64,000 nucleotides of DNA from Dromiciops gliroides (lineage: Eukaryota; Chordata; Mammalia; Microbiotheria; Microbiotheriidae). Position numbers and translations under genes: made by a program. Where the stretch lies: NCBI RefSeq assembly GCF_019393635.1, contig NC_057863.1, positions 623,033,791-623,097,790 of the forward strand, given 5' to 3'. This document shows positions 23,521 to 35,553 of this stretch, piece after piece. A model generated the notes under the pieces. That model was given only the letters and a program-made list of their open reading frames with translations. It searched no databases and was not told the DNA's origin. How positions within the stretch are numbered: position 1 is the stretch's first letter; every line of letters starts with the position of its first letter.

Positions 23521-23745
23521 CAGGGATTCTTAACTGGTGGTGCATGAACCCCCAAGGGGTCTGTGGATAGATTTCAAGGGGTCCATGAAGCTGGCTGGGA
23601 AAACAAAAATTACATCTTTATTTTCATTCTTGAATTGAAATTTGGCATTTCAATTATTTTAAAACTTTTTTTTTCTAAGAAGGAGTTCATAGGTTGCAAT
23701 GACTCCATGGCACAAAATGTTAAGAAACCTAGCCCTAGGAGAATT
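23521..23745. mobile_element. hAT-like non-autonomous DNA transposon
   Basis: Starts CAGGGATTCTTAACTGG and ends near GTTAAGAAACCTAGCCCTAG, imperfect inverted ends of the CAGGGGTTCTTAAC type. The interior (GGGGTCCATGAAG, TTACATCTTTATTTTCA) matches an old mammalian MITE type. Family name not certain. Confidence 0.55.
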
Positions 23746-24339
23746 GTAACCATATTGGATAACTAAGGTCCTGCCCTCCTTCCTGTGCTATGAATGCTTT
23801 AGGAAGAATTTCTAATAAACCAATGTCAAACCTACACCGTATGAAAGAAGAACTGCAACAGCTTTTCCAAAGGAAAGACAAGAGTACACAACTTTCCCCA
23901 GATGGAAAAAGACACAAGAATAGGATGATTGTCACTCTGGGCTCTCTGCCACCGATGCTGCCCCCCTCCCCCCAAAATTGCACCATGGGAGCCTTGTGGG
24001 AAGACATGGTTCCCTCCCCCACTCAGACTTGAGGGAAAATCAGGATGATTTTTCACTGTTCCATGAATGCCATCAGCTTCACCCAAGGGACACCTGAGTA
24101 TTTTCCCAATAATTCAAGGAGGACTCCTGATCTTTGTGTATGCTTCCAGGAGGTGAGGATGGCCTGAGTCCTTGGAAACAATTTTAGAATTATGGGAATG
24201 TATTCAATCTCCTTCAAGTGGATTATCCAGTGGAGCTTAAAATATAGAAAAGGCTAAATCCTCCAAGATATCAACAAGACGTTTCTAGGGAAGTGAGCTT
24301 TGTAAGCACTTTCCTCCAAATAACCCAGTAAAGAAAGTA

Positions 24340-24490
24340 CTGCAGGTATTATTACTTTCATTTTATTACAGATGAGTAAACTGAGGCTCAGAGAGGTTAA
24401 AAGTGACCTGCCTTTGGTCATGCAGCTAGTCATTGTCGGAGGAGAGGTTTGGACCGGAGTCTTCTGTCTCCAAGTCCAATACTCAGATTC
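24340..24490 (-). repeat. MIR-like SINE
   Basis: Antisense; ACAGATGAGTAAACTGAGGC, GGTTAAAAGTGACC. Confidence 0.6.
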
Positions 24491-24879
24491 ATTAAAGCAA
24501 GATAACCCTTTTCTGGGAGGCTTCAGGCATGTGGCACCCACACATCATGCAGACAGCTGAATAGTTTATACTCCCCAGTCCCTCTCCCTCATTCCATTGC
24601 TTCTCCATCTTTCCCAGACATCTCTACCCATGGGATACAATCAAAGGCACAACAGGTTTAAGAGGAAAGCGGTGTTCAAAGGCCTATCATAATCTACAAG
24701 CTTGTCGGCGTAGGATTTAGGCAAAATTCCACATGTCAGGATTCAGTGGAGCTAATAATTGATTGCTTTAATTGAGATTTCAAGGTCAGTCTCAAACATA
24801 AGGCCTTTTCAACCCTTCCCGTAAGGAGCGCTCTCTCCTCAATTTTCTTTGCACAGATTTCTCTGAATGGAATGTTGGT

Positions 24880-25225
24880 TCCTTGAGAGTCGGGATCATG
24901 TGATGTTTGCCGGTGTATTTCTAGTGCCTAGCACAGCTTCTAGCGCATAGTAGGTCCTTAATAAATGCCTGTCGATTGATTTTTCACTATTTAATAGATG
25001 TGGTGAAAAGAGTATTGATCTTGGAGTCAGGAAAACCTGGGCTCTGATTCCACCTCGGACACTTCCAGCTGTGAGACAGACCATGGGCATAGTCATCTCT
25101 CTGAGCCTCAGTTTCCTCTTCTGTAAAATGAAAATAATGATACCTGTAGCACCTGCTGCAGCGGGACTGTTAACAAGGATTAAATAAGAGAATGCTTAGA
25201 AGGCACATTGTGAATCTTCAACCTC
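24880..25225 (+). repeat. L2-type tail and MIR-like SINE
   Basis: CCTAGCACAGCTTCTAGCGC to CTTAATAAATGCCTG, followed by a tRNA-SINE body (25000-25220). Confidence 0.6.
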
Positions 25226-25854
25226 TTTATAAATGTTCAAGCAAGGGCTCACCGACCCCCCCCCCCAGCATAAAAAGTGAAAGGTTCACAAGGACCCTGG
25301 GGGAGAAAAAATTCCGGGACCACTGGTTAAAAAGGTGGAATAACAAAAGTACCCTGCAGGGCTTCAGGAGCCCAGGGTAAGAAAAAGGCCCGGGGCTTTG
25401 TTGTGTTAGATGAGGAAGGAGGAGGCCAGACCCAGAGCAAGGGGGAGGATGAGAGATGGGCTGCTCAGTTCAAAGGACTGGACTCTCTATTCATTCCCAA
25501 CCGGCTGGTGCTGGGAATGTGGGAGTGGCAGCAAGTTGGAACCAGCCGGGCAGGATTCAAGGAGAGTAAAATGATGTTCCTGGAGGGTAGGGGGAGAGGA
25601 TATACTGCCTCGGGAGAGATTTACTTCGGGGAGAGTCAGCTGAGAAGAGTTAAGGGCTTGATACGGAGGGGGTCGCAAATCAGCTCCACACACAGAGAGA
25701 ACCGGGAGGTTGTCCAAGGTTGGAGAACACACAGACCTGAACAGTAGAGTCCATCATGGTCTGGTGATGCACAGTGCATTGGGGTTATGTCTCCTTTGTT
25801 CTAGGCACCATTAGAGAAGGTATCAAAGGTTTGATCAGGGCAGTATGGAGGGGA

Positions 25855-26030
25855 AGAATCTTGCATCCAAAGTCAGAAGTCTGGGGTTCAAATCCTGACT
25901 TTACCACTTACTCCTGGTGTGACCTCGGCAAGTCAACTTCACTTCTCTGAGACCCTCTGTCCTCATTTCTAAAATAAGGGGTTTAGACTGGAGGAAGTCC
26001 CTTCCGGTCCTAACTCCATGACCCAGCTTG
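25855..26030 (+). repeat. Old tRNA-SINE with CCTTCC tail
   Basis: CCACTTACTCCTGGTGTGAC, CTGGAGGAAGTCCCTTCC. Confidence 0.6.
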
Positions 26031-26484
26031 GTTTGGGAGCAACCACATTACCTTGCTGACCTGCCGAACTTGCAGTCCACAAGCCTTCAGCCAGAAGAAC
26101 TGCCCAGTCTCATTGTCTCATGGGTAAAATGAAGGCTCTGAGCTAGATTCATTCTTTTGAGTTTCCTTCCTGTGGTTAGGAAAAAACGAAGAGAAAAATG
26201 CACAAAGATGTAGAGAGGAATTTGTTTCTTTGCTATTAAGGCCCTAGATAAATTATTAAAACCCTAACTGATTCTCTGCCAAAGTCTCCAGGCCATTTCT
26301 TCTCTCCTCAACCCCCCCTACCAACCATCTTATTACCTTGTTAGCTGATCTGATAGGCTTTACTGAGAAAATAGAGGCCGTTCTGTGAGCACTCTCTTTT
26401 CCCTTTCTCTACATCTCAAAACCCTTTGGCATCACCGCCAATTTCTCCTCCATTATGCCAGTCTCTAATGAAAATGCCGTGATC

Positions 26485-26640
26485 GGGGGCAGCTAGGTGG
26501 CGCAGTGGTTAAAACGTTGGCCCTGGATTCAGGAGTACCTGAGTTCAAATCCGACCTCAGACACTTAACACTTACTAGCTGTGTGACCCTGGGCAAGTTG
26601 CTTAACCCCCATTGCCCAGCAAAAAAAAAAAAAAAAAATT
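26485..26640 (+). repeat. WSINE1-like SINE (first of adjacent pair)
   Basis: The target duplication GAAAATGCCGTGATCG lies before this copy and after the next one. Confidence 0.92.
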
Positions 26641-26643
26641 TAA

Positions 26644-26798
26644 GGGGCAGCTAGGTGGCGCAGTGGATAAAGCACCGGCCTTGGATTCAGGAGTACCTGG
26701 GTTCAAATCCAGCCTCAGACACTTGACACTTACTAGCTGTGTGACCCTGGGCAAGTCACTTAACCCCCATTGCCCTGCAAAAAAAAAGAAAAAAAGAA
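26644..26798 (+). repeat. WSINE1-like SINE (second of adjacent pair)
   Basis: Sits directly on the A-tail of the previous copy. Confidence 0.92.
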
Positions 26799-26949
26799 AA
26801 TGCCGTGATCGTTCTTGTCAAAGTCAACCTTTCAGTATAAACTTTTGATCCCATCCCCTCCTGTCTCTTCTAGTAGATTTTGCACCCCCCCACCCCCGCC
26901 CCCTCCCCCTCCTGCCCGCCCCGCCCCGCCCCAGTGTCAATATATATTT

Positions 26950-27075
26950 GTTTTTTTTGCAGGACAAGGAGGGTTAAGGGACTTGTCCTGGGTCAAGTGT
27001 CTGAGGCCGGATTTGAACTCAGGTCGTCCTGAAATCAGGGCTGGTGCATTATCCACTGTACCACCTAGCTGCCCT
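26950..27075 (-). repeat. WSINE1-like SINE, internally shortened
   Basis: Lacks the CACACAGCTAGTAAGT segment. Target duplication about TGTCAATATTTTT. Confidence 0.85.
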
Positions 27076-27389
27076 TCTGTCAATATTTTTTATCCACTGG
27101 TTCCTTCCCTGCTGCCTACAAATATGTCCAGATCTCCTCAATCCTTGAAAAACGCTTACAATTCAATCATTCCCTCAAACCATCATTTTTCTCTTTCCTT
27201 TCACAATAAGGGGCTTAACAATTTTGCATTTATATTGTGCAAAATGCTTTTTATACATGCATACATATATGTATACATATGTATACATGGGTATATAGAT
27301 ACATATATACATGCATATATATTATATAATCTCATTTGATCTGCATGTTCATTCTTTGAGGTGTTATTACTATCCCATCATTTTACTTT

Positions 27390-27500
27390 ACAGATAAGGA
27401 AACTGAGACAGACTTGCCCAAGGTCATACAGTTGGGCAGGATTTGAACTCAGGCCTTCCTGACTTCAATTACAACATTCTAGCCCTTCACTACCTTGATA
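27390..27500 (-). repeat. MIR-like SINE fragment
   Basis: Antisense; ACAGATAAGGAAACTGAGAC, GGATTTGAACTCAGG. Confidence 0.6.
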
Positions 27501-27684
27501 TCTACCTTAGTTTAATAATATATGTTAGGTTGGATTAAACTGGATTTGTTCAGTTCTAGGAAAACATGCTTATCCGGTAAATGAATTCTCTTTGTAAAGT
27601 GTAAACTACATGAGTGGGAGGAGTAGAAATTAGAGCTGGAAAAGTAGGTTTGGACCACATGGGAAGACTTGATTTTGTTGGTTC

Positions 27685-27832
27685 TTTTTTTTTTTTTGCA
27701 GGCAATTAGGGTTAAGTGACTTGCCCAGGGTCACACGCCTAGTAAGTATCAAGTGTCTGAGGCTGGATTTGAACTCAGGTCCTCCTGAATCCAGAGCTGG
27801 TACTTTATCCACTGTGCTACCTAGCTGCCCCC
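27685..27832 (-). repeat. WSINE1-like SINE
   Basis: Full length. Target duplication about TTGGTTCTT. Confidence 0.9.
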
Positions 27833-27854
27833 AATTTTTTTGGTTCTTAAAATA

Positions 27855-28065
27855 TGGCGTAGTCCTATGGCTAGAGCACTGGACCTGGCGTCAGTAACAT
27901 TTAGTTCCAATCCAGCCTCAGACACTTATTAGCTGTCAGTGCCTCAGTTTCTTCTTTTGTAAAGTGGGAATATTAATAGCATTTACCTCCTATAGTGGTC
28001 GTGAGAATTAAATGAGATACTATTTATAAAGAGCTTTGCAAACATCAGATGCCAGCTCTTATTAT
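27855..28065 (+). repeat. MIR-like CORE-SINE
   Basis: GGCTAGAGCACTGGACCTGG head, GTGGTCGTGAGAATTAAATG core. Confidence 0.62.
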
Positions 28066-28953
28066 TGTAGCTATTAGTATCAAAGCAGAAATAACACATC
28101 AAAAAAAAAAAAAAAGGAGGGGTGGGGGAATAGCCAGGTTCTTATGCCTGGGAAGGCCCAGAAAACTCCAGTGCATAAAAGCCATCCAAACATCTCACGA
28201 ACTAAAGAACAAATTCCCACTCTGGGAACTCACTGCCAATCACACCCAAGAGAACAGAACAGCATGGCCCGAGAGATTAAGCTCCTGGCCTTTAGATTAT
28301 ACTGGGGCAACGAGTCAATCACTGCTCTGTCTCTCACTTGTTTCAGTTCTGCAGGTCATGAATACAGGGATACACTTGGCTCTTTGTGTGTGTGTCTGGG
28401 TAAATCTGGGGCTTTCTTCTCCAGTGTTGCTTTTTGTCTCTGCTTGGAGATGTGATTATCTTTCATCTCACCCAGGGAGTGATAGCGGGAAGAAACAGGC
28501 AATCAGGGCGTTATAAAGCCAGCAGAGGAGAGAAAAATCAAGAAAATACTGCATGTGACAGACTGCTTGTGATGGGATTGTTATTCGGGTCCAAGCGACT
28601 GCTTTTGTAGCTAGCAAGCCCTGTTCCTTTTGTCTGTGACTAATCCCTCCTTCCCCAAAGCACTGAACAGTTTTAAAATTTAGCAATAAAACAGGCTGCC
28701 GATCATCCAAAATATAGAAGGAAATCCAGTTGTTCCCTCTCCAACCGAGATCAAAGGGTGGCAGGCTTTAGTGCCAGAAGGGATCTTCAAGATCATGGAG
28801 TCTAATCCCCTCATTTCACAGATGAGGAAACTAAGACCCAGAAATGAGAAGGGACTCGTACCCAAGGTCACATAGGTAGTAGAGCTGGTCCACTATCTTG
28901 TTTTCCTTCAATATTGATATTTGTTGTGAGAATTATAATTATAATAATAATTG

Positions 28954-29262
28954 CGGCAGCTAGGTGTTGCAGTAGATAGAGCACTAGCCCTAGAACCAAG
29001 AGGACCTGAGATCAAATCTCACCAGATACTAGCTATGTGACCTTGGGCAAGTCACTTAACACCAATTGCCTTAAACATCCAGGGTCATCTCCAGTTGTCC
29101 TGATACATATCTTGCCACTGAACCCAGATGACTTCTCTGGAAGAGAGAGTGAGGTTGGTGACCTTGCACAGCCTTCCCTCACAAATCCAATTCAGTGCAA
29201 GTCATGACATCACCTCCTGATGTCATGGTCCTCTTCAAGAATGAAGGACAAACAACAACAAC
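28954..29262 (+). repeat. Long tRNA-SINE with RTE-type tail
   Basis: Head like other tRNA-SINEs, unique body (CCAGTTGTCCTGATACATAT, TTGCACAGCCTTCCCTCAC) and end GAATGAAGGACAAACAACAA. A different family from the GACTGAACAAC-tailed SINE. Confidence 0.7.
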
Positions 29263-29289
29263 AATAAAAACTTACATTTACATTGTGCT

Positions 29290-29560
29290 TTAAGACAGCT
29301 GGGTGGTGAAGTGGATAGAGCTAGCCACTAGGTGGAGCAATGAATGATTGCCAGGCCTGGAATCAGGAAGACCTGAGTTCAAATCCAGCCTCAGACACTT
29401 CCTAGCTGTGAGATGCTGGGTGAGTCACTTAATCCTGTTTGCCTCAGTTTCTTCATCTGTGAAATAAACTGGAGAAGGAAATGGCAAACCACTCCACTGT
29501 GTTTGTCAAGAAAACCCCAAATGGAATGGCAAAGAATTAAACACAACTGAACAACAACAA
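29290..29560 (+). repeat. tRNA-SINE with RTE-type tail
   Basis: Same type as 12993-13230; ends CACAACTGAACAACAAC. Confidence 0.75.
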
Positions 29561-29778
29561 AATATTGTGCTTTTAGATACATTATTTCATTGGAGCCTCT
29601 TTGAGGTGAGTAGCACAGGTATTATTTCTACTTAACAGGTAAAGATTTTTTTAAAAATTGAGACATGAAGAGACTAAATTACTTGCTCAAGGTCACATAT
29701 TGAGTATTGGGGTAAGACTTGAACCCAGGTCTTCTTGACACTGAGGCTAGCACTCCATCCATTCTGCTACATTGCCTC

Positions 29779-29938
29779 TTTTTTTTTTTTTTTTTTTTTT
29801 TTAGTGAGGCAATTGGGGTTAAGTGACTTGCCCAGGGTTACACAGCTAGTAAGTGTTAAGTGTCTGAGGCCAGATTTGAACTCAGGTACTCCTGATTCCA
29901 GGGCCGGTGCTCTATCCACTGTGCCACCTAGCTGCCCC
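29779..29938 (-). repeat. WSINE1-like SINE, variant B
   Basis: Splits an old antisense SINE. Target duplication CACATTGCCTCTT. Confidence 0.92.
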
Positions 29939-30274
29939 ATCACATTGCCTCTTGAGGAGTAGTAGACCCCTTATGCAAATTTTGTAAGTTTCAACTTACC
30001 TTCCTCTCCATCTACAATTTTTATTTGATCCAAAGAGGCTTATTAAGTACCGTTCACTTCAGGCATCCTCAGTCTTTCAAGTGAAAATTATGATTCTTCC
30101 TCCTTCCCTATTTCATCAGAATGCCTTAAAGATGACCATCAATGAACTCCAGTTATATTGCTCTTACTCTCCAGAGTTCTCATCTTTCTCAACAAAAGTA
30201 TGCCAGAGAGGCTCTTAAAATAATTGAATGAATGCTTGGCACTGTTAGAAAAATACAGAATGGGGAAAATTCTT

Positions 30275-30515
30275 ATATTGCTCTGTTCTGTTGTTTTTCA
30301 GTCATGTGTGACTTTCCATGATCCAATTTGGGGTTTTCTTGGCAAGGATACTGAAGTGATTTGCTGTTTCCTTCCCAGCTTATTTTACAGAGGAGGAAAT
30401 TGAGGCAAACCAGGTGAAGTGACTTGCCCAAGATCACACAGCTGTTAAGTATCCCAGGTCAGATTTGAACTACAGACCTGACACTCTGACGCGACCCCTG
30501 GCTGCCCTATGTTAC
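30275..30515 (-). repeat. tRNA-SINE with RTE-type tail
   Basis: Antisense; TTCAGTCATGTGTGACT and TTTTCTTGGCAAGGATACTG. Confidence 0.72.
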
Positions 30516-31629
30516 TATGTTGCGCAGGAAATTGCTTTCATCTCAACCGGTGCTTTCACTGAGTCAATTCATCCACCCATGCAGATTGGCAACCTATCAC
30601 CTATAGTCTTAGAGAGTTTCCTGGGTCATTGAGAGGTTACATGACTTTTCCAGGATGACTAGAATGTGTTAGAGGCAAGATTTCAGCCCAGAAACATATG
30701 ACAGAGCTATAACTAGGCATTTTGGTGTCTGGGACAAGAACCACAAACATGCCCTGGGCAAACAGTATGAGGCAAACCTTCAGGTGAGTGGATAGGAGGT
30801 GGGGGAGGGGGAAAGCCTGACATTAAGTTGCTTGCAATTGTCAAGATTTTTGATAACTAGATGCTAAGTTCTTTTGTTTCTAATCTACTGAACAACTGAA
30901 AAACCTGCCGGGTGCCCTCAAAATTCAACACCCTGGGAGGAAAATATCATTGACCCTGCCCTAGTTACACTCTTGCTTCCTCACTCTTGCCTTCTACCCA
31001 CCATGCCACATGTCAGGGAGTTTAAGTTCACTTGGAGACCAAATTTAGGAGGGTATCACTAAATAGTGAATTCCTGGGCTGGCTCATTTCCAACCCACCT
31101 CCTGTGGGCTCAGTTGGGTTCCAACCGCACCCTATTTTTGCCTGAGTTCAGCCTGGTTCTCTCGTCCTCTTTTGTTGTGCTTGGAAGCCATTTCATTCAT
31201 TTCTCCTTGTTTATAGGATGGGGATTATGCAGAGTGGACCCAAAGGCTCTGGCAGCATCTTGTGACCCCATGGATGTGAAAGATACAGAAACAATCAGGC
31301 CCCCTCTGGCTGCCAAGCTTAGCGTCCATTGTGCTCATTGGCGATTGGGTTGTTCCTTCGAATTCCAGGTGCCCACTCATTGCCAGTCGTCATAATGCTG
31401 CTGCCTCTTGCTACCTTCCAGAAAGGCAGCAACTAACCAATGCAACAGGAAAAATAAGGAGAAAATGACATTACACATGTGGGAGAGAGGAGGAGGGTAG
31501 CTTTGGTTATTGAAACTCGAGTGCATGGAATTCCACAGCCTTCCCTCCAGAGCTCCAATTATGGGTGGATGGAAGTGCCTGGCTGGCGGTGACCTGGGGA
31601 CCTGGACAGATAGGGATGTCAATCTGGTC

Positions 31630-32030
31630 CATTTTAGAGATGAGGAAACTGAGGACAATAGAGAGGATAAATAAAGGAAGGAAATAAAGACCTAATAAGT
31701 TCCTTCTCTGTGTCAGACCCTGGGCTAAGCACTTTACAACCATGATCTTATTTGAGCGTCACAAAAACCCTAGGAGGTAGGTGCTGTTATTTATACTCAT
31801 TTTACAACGGAGGAAGTGGAGGTTAAGTGACTTGCCCAGGATTCTACCACTAGTAAGTGTCTGAGGCTAGATTTGAACCAGGGTCTTCCTGACTCCGGGT
31901 GCAAACTCTGTCCACAGAATCACTTAGCTGCCTTTTAAATGACTTGCTGAAGATCACATAGCTATTAAGTATCCTAGGTGGGATTTGAATCTAGGTCCTT
32001 TAAATGCCAATTCAACATGCTGTCTACTGT
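31630..32030 (-). repeat. CORE-SINE copies (antisense)
   Basis: CCTGGGCTAAGCACTTTACA, GAGGTTAAGTGACTTGCCC, GATTTGAACCAGGGTC; a second partial copy follows at 31935-32030. Confidence 0.65.
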
Positions 32031-32221
32031 GTCACACACAGTACCTGAGCAGACATCTGTAGGGTGTTAGGAAATTGTGGAGGTTCTTCTGAAAGGCAAG
32101 CAAACTTGGACGCTGCTCTTCACCTTGGATCCTCAGGCTGAATGGACAGTTAATTCTAATTTCCCATAGTTCTGTCTCCTACCTCAATTTTCCTACTATA
32201 GTTATTTAAGTGCATGTTGTA

Positions 32222-32223
<2 letters not shown>

Positions 32224-32257
<34 letters not shown>
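32224..32257 (+). repeat. (CA)n microsatellite
   Basis: About 17 CA units in intergenic sequence. Confidence 0.95.
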
Positions 32258-32258
<1 letters not shown>

Positions 32259-32639
32259 CATAGAATGTAAGCTCCCTGAGGACAGGGTTTGTCTTTATAC
32301 CCCCAGTCCTTAGCATTGTTCAATGTACATATGTGTGTATCTGATTCTATTGGTGTGGGGAACACTCAGGAAGCAAACTCCTTCTGCCAATGCAGAGTTG
32401 CCGGGGGCCCATTGACCGAGAGGTTAAGAGACCCTGGGTTGCCCACACAACCTCTTTGAGTCAGAGGCAGATCTCCTTGATTCCCAAGATGGCTCTTCAT
32501 CTTCCACCCCCGGCTGAATCTCTGTAGTTGATTAATGATTAAACTTATCAGAAGGTACAGAGGGGCTGAATGGACTTCACCTACCAGTCTCCTCCCTCCC
32601 TCTAACAGGAAATCCTCCCTCATTCATTCACTACTAATA

Positions 32640-32850
32640 ACTCACATTTCTATTACAGTTTAAAGTTTACAAAGTTCTTTCAATATAATGTCCTTGTGAG
32701 TAAGTATTGTCATGTCCGTTACAGAAGAGGAAACAGACTCAGAGAAGGGGACTCATTTGCTCAAGACTACATGACCAATCCCTGTTCTGTTGAGCAAGGA
32801 TTGAAGCCCTTTAATTTCTCTTTCAGAATCCAATGCTGTTCCCCAAACCA
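32640..32850 (-). repeat. Old MIR-like SINE
   Basis: Antisense; TTACAGAAGAGGAAACAGAC, GCAAGGATTGAAGCCC. Confidence 0.5.
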
Positions 32851-33159
32851 CACTGGTTCACAATAACGACAAAAATAGCATTTATAAAGTGTTTTAAAGT
32901 TTTCAGAGAGTTTTATAAGCGACATGGGGGTTGGGCCAACTAACTATCAGGAGGGATATACCTAAGAAGATAAGGAGATACCTAAGGAGATAAGGACATT
33001 AGCCCATTAGACTTGGCTTCTGCCTGATCGGTGCCAGGGGACAGAGATAACTCCAGAAGTCAGGCCCACCACCTCTCATTCAAGCTTTCCCCACCCCCAA
33101 AGGGAACTTCCCATTGTCAGGTGGTTACCCTATCCATACACTCCATCTACCATCTATTA

Positions 33160-33235
33160 ATTTTTATCTTATTTATTTATTTTTGATGGGCAATTGGGGT
33201 TAAGTGACTTGCCCAGGGTCACACCTAGCTGCCCC
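33160..33235 (-). repeat. WSINE1-like SINE, large internal deletion
   Basis: Both ends are present but about 85 bp of the middle is missing (CAGGGTCACAC joined to CTAGCTGCCCC). Target duplication TACCATCTATTA is intact. Confidence 0.88.
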
Positions 33236-33440
33236 TCTACCATCTATTAAAGCTTTTGTCTTTCTTTTGTTTGAGGAAATAGGTATCTCTGAGAATCCTC
33301 TCTCTGAACCATCTTCCCCTGAGGCAAAGTCTTTAACTTCCACCGTGTGGTCACTTTCTCTAGCACCTAAATAAAAGACTATTTTATTCTAATTGAATTG
33401 TTGTGTGAGAGGGTGTAATTCTTTAGAGAGTAATACCTAA

Positions 33441-33593
33441 CGGGCAGGTAGGTGGTGCAGTGGATAGAGCACCAGCCCTGGATTCAGGAGGACCTGAGTT
33501 CAAATCCAGCCTCAGACACTTGACACTTACTAGCTGTGTGACCCTAGGCAAGTCACTTAACCCCAATTGCCTCACCAAAAAACAAACAAAAAA
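33441..33593 (+). repeat. WSINE1-like SINE, variant B
   Basis: Full length, tail CCTCACCAAAAAACAAAC. Target duplication GAGTAATACCTAA. Confidence 0.92.
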
Positions 33594-33654
33594 GAGTAAT
33601 ACCTAAAGACTCCCCCCCCCATTTCCCTGTAACAATAAGCATTTACTTATTTTA

Positions 33655-33840
33655 TCCCAACAACCCTGAAAGTAGGTCCTATTATCTTCTCCATTATGAT
33701 GAAATTGAGGTAGACAGAAGTTAAGTGACTTGCCCAGGGTCACACAACTAGCTGAGTGTCTGAAGTAACATTTGAATTCAGGTCTTTCTGACTCCAGACC
33801 AGTTTTCTATCCACTGCAACACCTAACTAAGCTACCTTAC
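33655..33840 (-). repeat. CORE-SINE (antisense)
   Basis: CAACCCTGAAAGTAGGTCC, GAAGTTAAGTGACTTGCCC. Confidence 0.62.
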
Positions 33841-34410
33841 ACCAAATATCTGTTGAAGTCCTACTATGTGAGTGCCATTGTAAAAGCGATGGGCTGCAGA
33901 GCAGGATGGGGGCATTCCAAGGGCAGCTGAGAGTCTAGGGTCCCTACACCCAACCATATTCTGTATGAGCACACACGTACATGGCAGAATGACGCAGTCA
34001 CAGAAAGCTGGACTGGGAATTAGGAAGGCTTTGGTTCACTTCAAACTTCTGACATTAGTAGCCATGCTACCATTAGCACTTTTCTAAAGGAATGAGAAAT
34101 AGATGGGCCAGTGGAAGGAGTTCCCACACCAAGGGTCCTTTATGAATCAACAAAGGCATACACATGAAGACACTCCCCATTTTTCATTCGCTATCTTTTT
34201 CACCACCCCAGGTCCATAATTGGTTAAAAGGAGTGAAGAAATCCAGGATATTGTGACTCACCAATGAGTATCAATCGAAAAAGTGCTTTAGGGAACAGTA
34301 AGTACTCCTCTTACCCCTATACTAGTTGGATCCTGGATCTCAAGGAGCAGAAACAGTTATACCTGCTCCTAACTATGGGTAGCTTATAAATAATGCACAA
34401 AATCACCAGG

Positions 34411-34446
<36 letters not shown>
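34411..34446 (+). repeat. (CA)n microsatellite
   Basis: About 17 CA units, 200 bp before the family B LTR. Confidence 0.95.
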
Positions 34447-34447
<1 letters not shown>

Positions 34448-34653
34448 AAGGAGACATGCAGTCCCAATTTACTCTGCTTTTGGCATGTGAATCCATCCAA
34501 GAGATCAGCTTTGTTCAGCACTCTCAACCAATCTGGAGTGGTCTGAAGTGGGTAGGACTATGTGTGTTTGTGTGTGTGATAGTAAAGTGGACAAAGGGAG
34601 CAGGAGCCTTTTTCAAATTCATTCATCCAGGATAAGGTGACCCCAGTCATATC

Positions 34654-35300
34654 TGATGTGGGATGGAATTAGGGTCAAATTGATCGTGAGTCGTCCCAAA
34701 AGAATTCTAAGACTCAGTGACTCAGTTTCCCAAGTTTTATTACCATACTGTGGGTGACTACAGGGAGAGAAACAGAATAGTGAAAAGGTATCTCTCGAAT
34801 AAGAAAAGGAAAGACAATTATATTTATAGTATGGATAAATTGATTATCAGTCTCATTATAATAATCTCCACCTTTGGGAGGTACAAGGGAGGACTTATCC
34901 TAATTTGGAGTTCCTGGGGGCTTGAGCCAACTCCCAAGGCTAGGAACCTTTTTCTGTGGAGGTGTGTTTTGGGGGTTTACACGCCATAAGGTGAATCTGG
35001 GGACAAATTTGGCCCTCTCTGCACATGTCTCTTTCTGATTCCCATGCTTAGTTTCAAAACATTTTCATTTTTCATTTATTCCTAGTTTGAGTTTCTATAG
35101 CCTGTCAATTTAATCATTCTTATATGACCTGTCCCTTTATGTCCTCGTTATGGGTACTGATTACTGTGGGTAAGAGAACTTAGCATCCTGACTTGTAAGT
35201 TATCCATTAACTGGGATTTGAATCCCTCTTAGACCTCATATCTGAATTAGAGCTTGGGTCTTCGGTTTTTCTATTAACCCTTTTTTCACCTCCTACATCA
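34654..35300 (-). mobile_element. Solo LTR, family B, antisense
   Basis: 647 bp, starting TGATGTGGGA and ending CCTACATCA (matching inverted ends), flanked by a perfect 5-bp target duplication ATATC (34649-34653 and 35301-35305). On the minus strand a TATAAATA box lies near 34820-34829 and AATAAA near 34736-34741, so transcription polarity is minus. A fossil solo LTR with no internal region. The 5-bp duplication fits class III (ERVL/ERV3-like) better than class I. Unlike family A. Confidence 0.75.
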
Positions 35301-35404
35301 ATATCTATATGTGGCTATCTTGGGTAGGTTAGATAAATATAAACACAGAAGTCTGTAGAATTTCTTTGGGGTCAAGGGCTATATTCCTGGGTCTATCAGT
35401 CACT

Positions 35405-35553
35405 CTTTTTTTTTCCTCCTTTGGTGAGGCAATTGAGGTTAAGTGACTTGCCCAGGGTCACACAGCTGGTGTCAAGTGTCTGAGGCTGGATTTGAACTCA
35501 GGTGCTCCTGAATTCAGGGCCGGTGCTCTATCCACTGCGCCACCTAGCTTCCC
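35405..35553 (-). repeat. WSINE1-like SINE
   Basis: Full length, 100 bp past the family B LTR. Confidence 0.9.
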
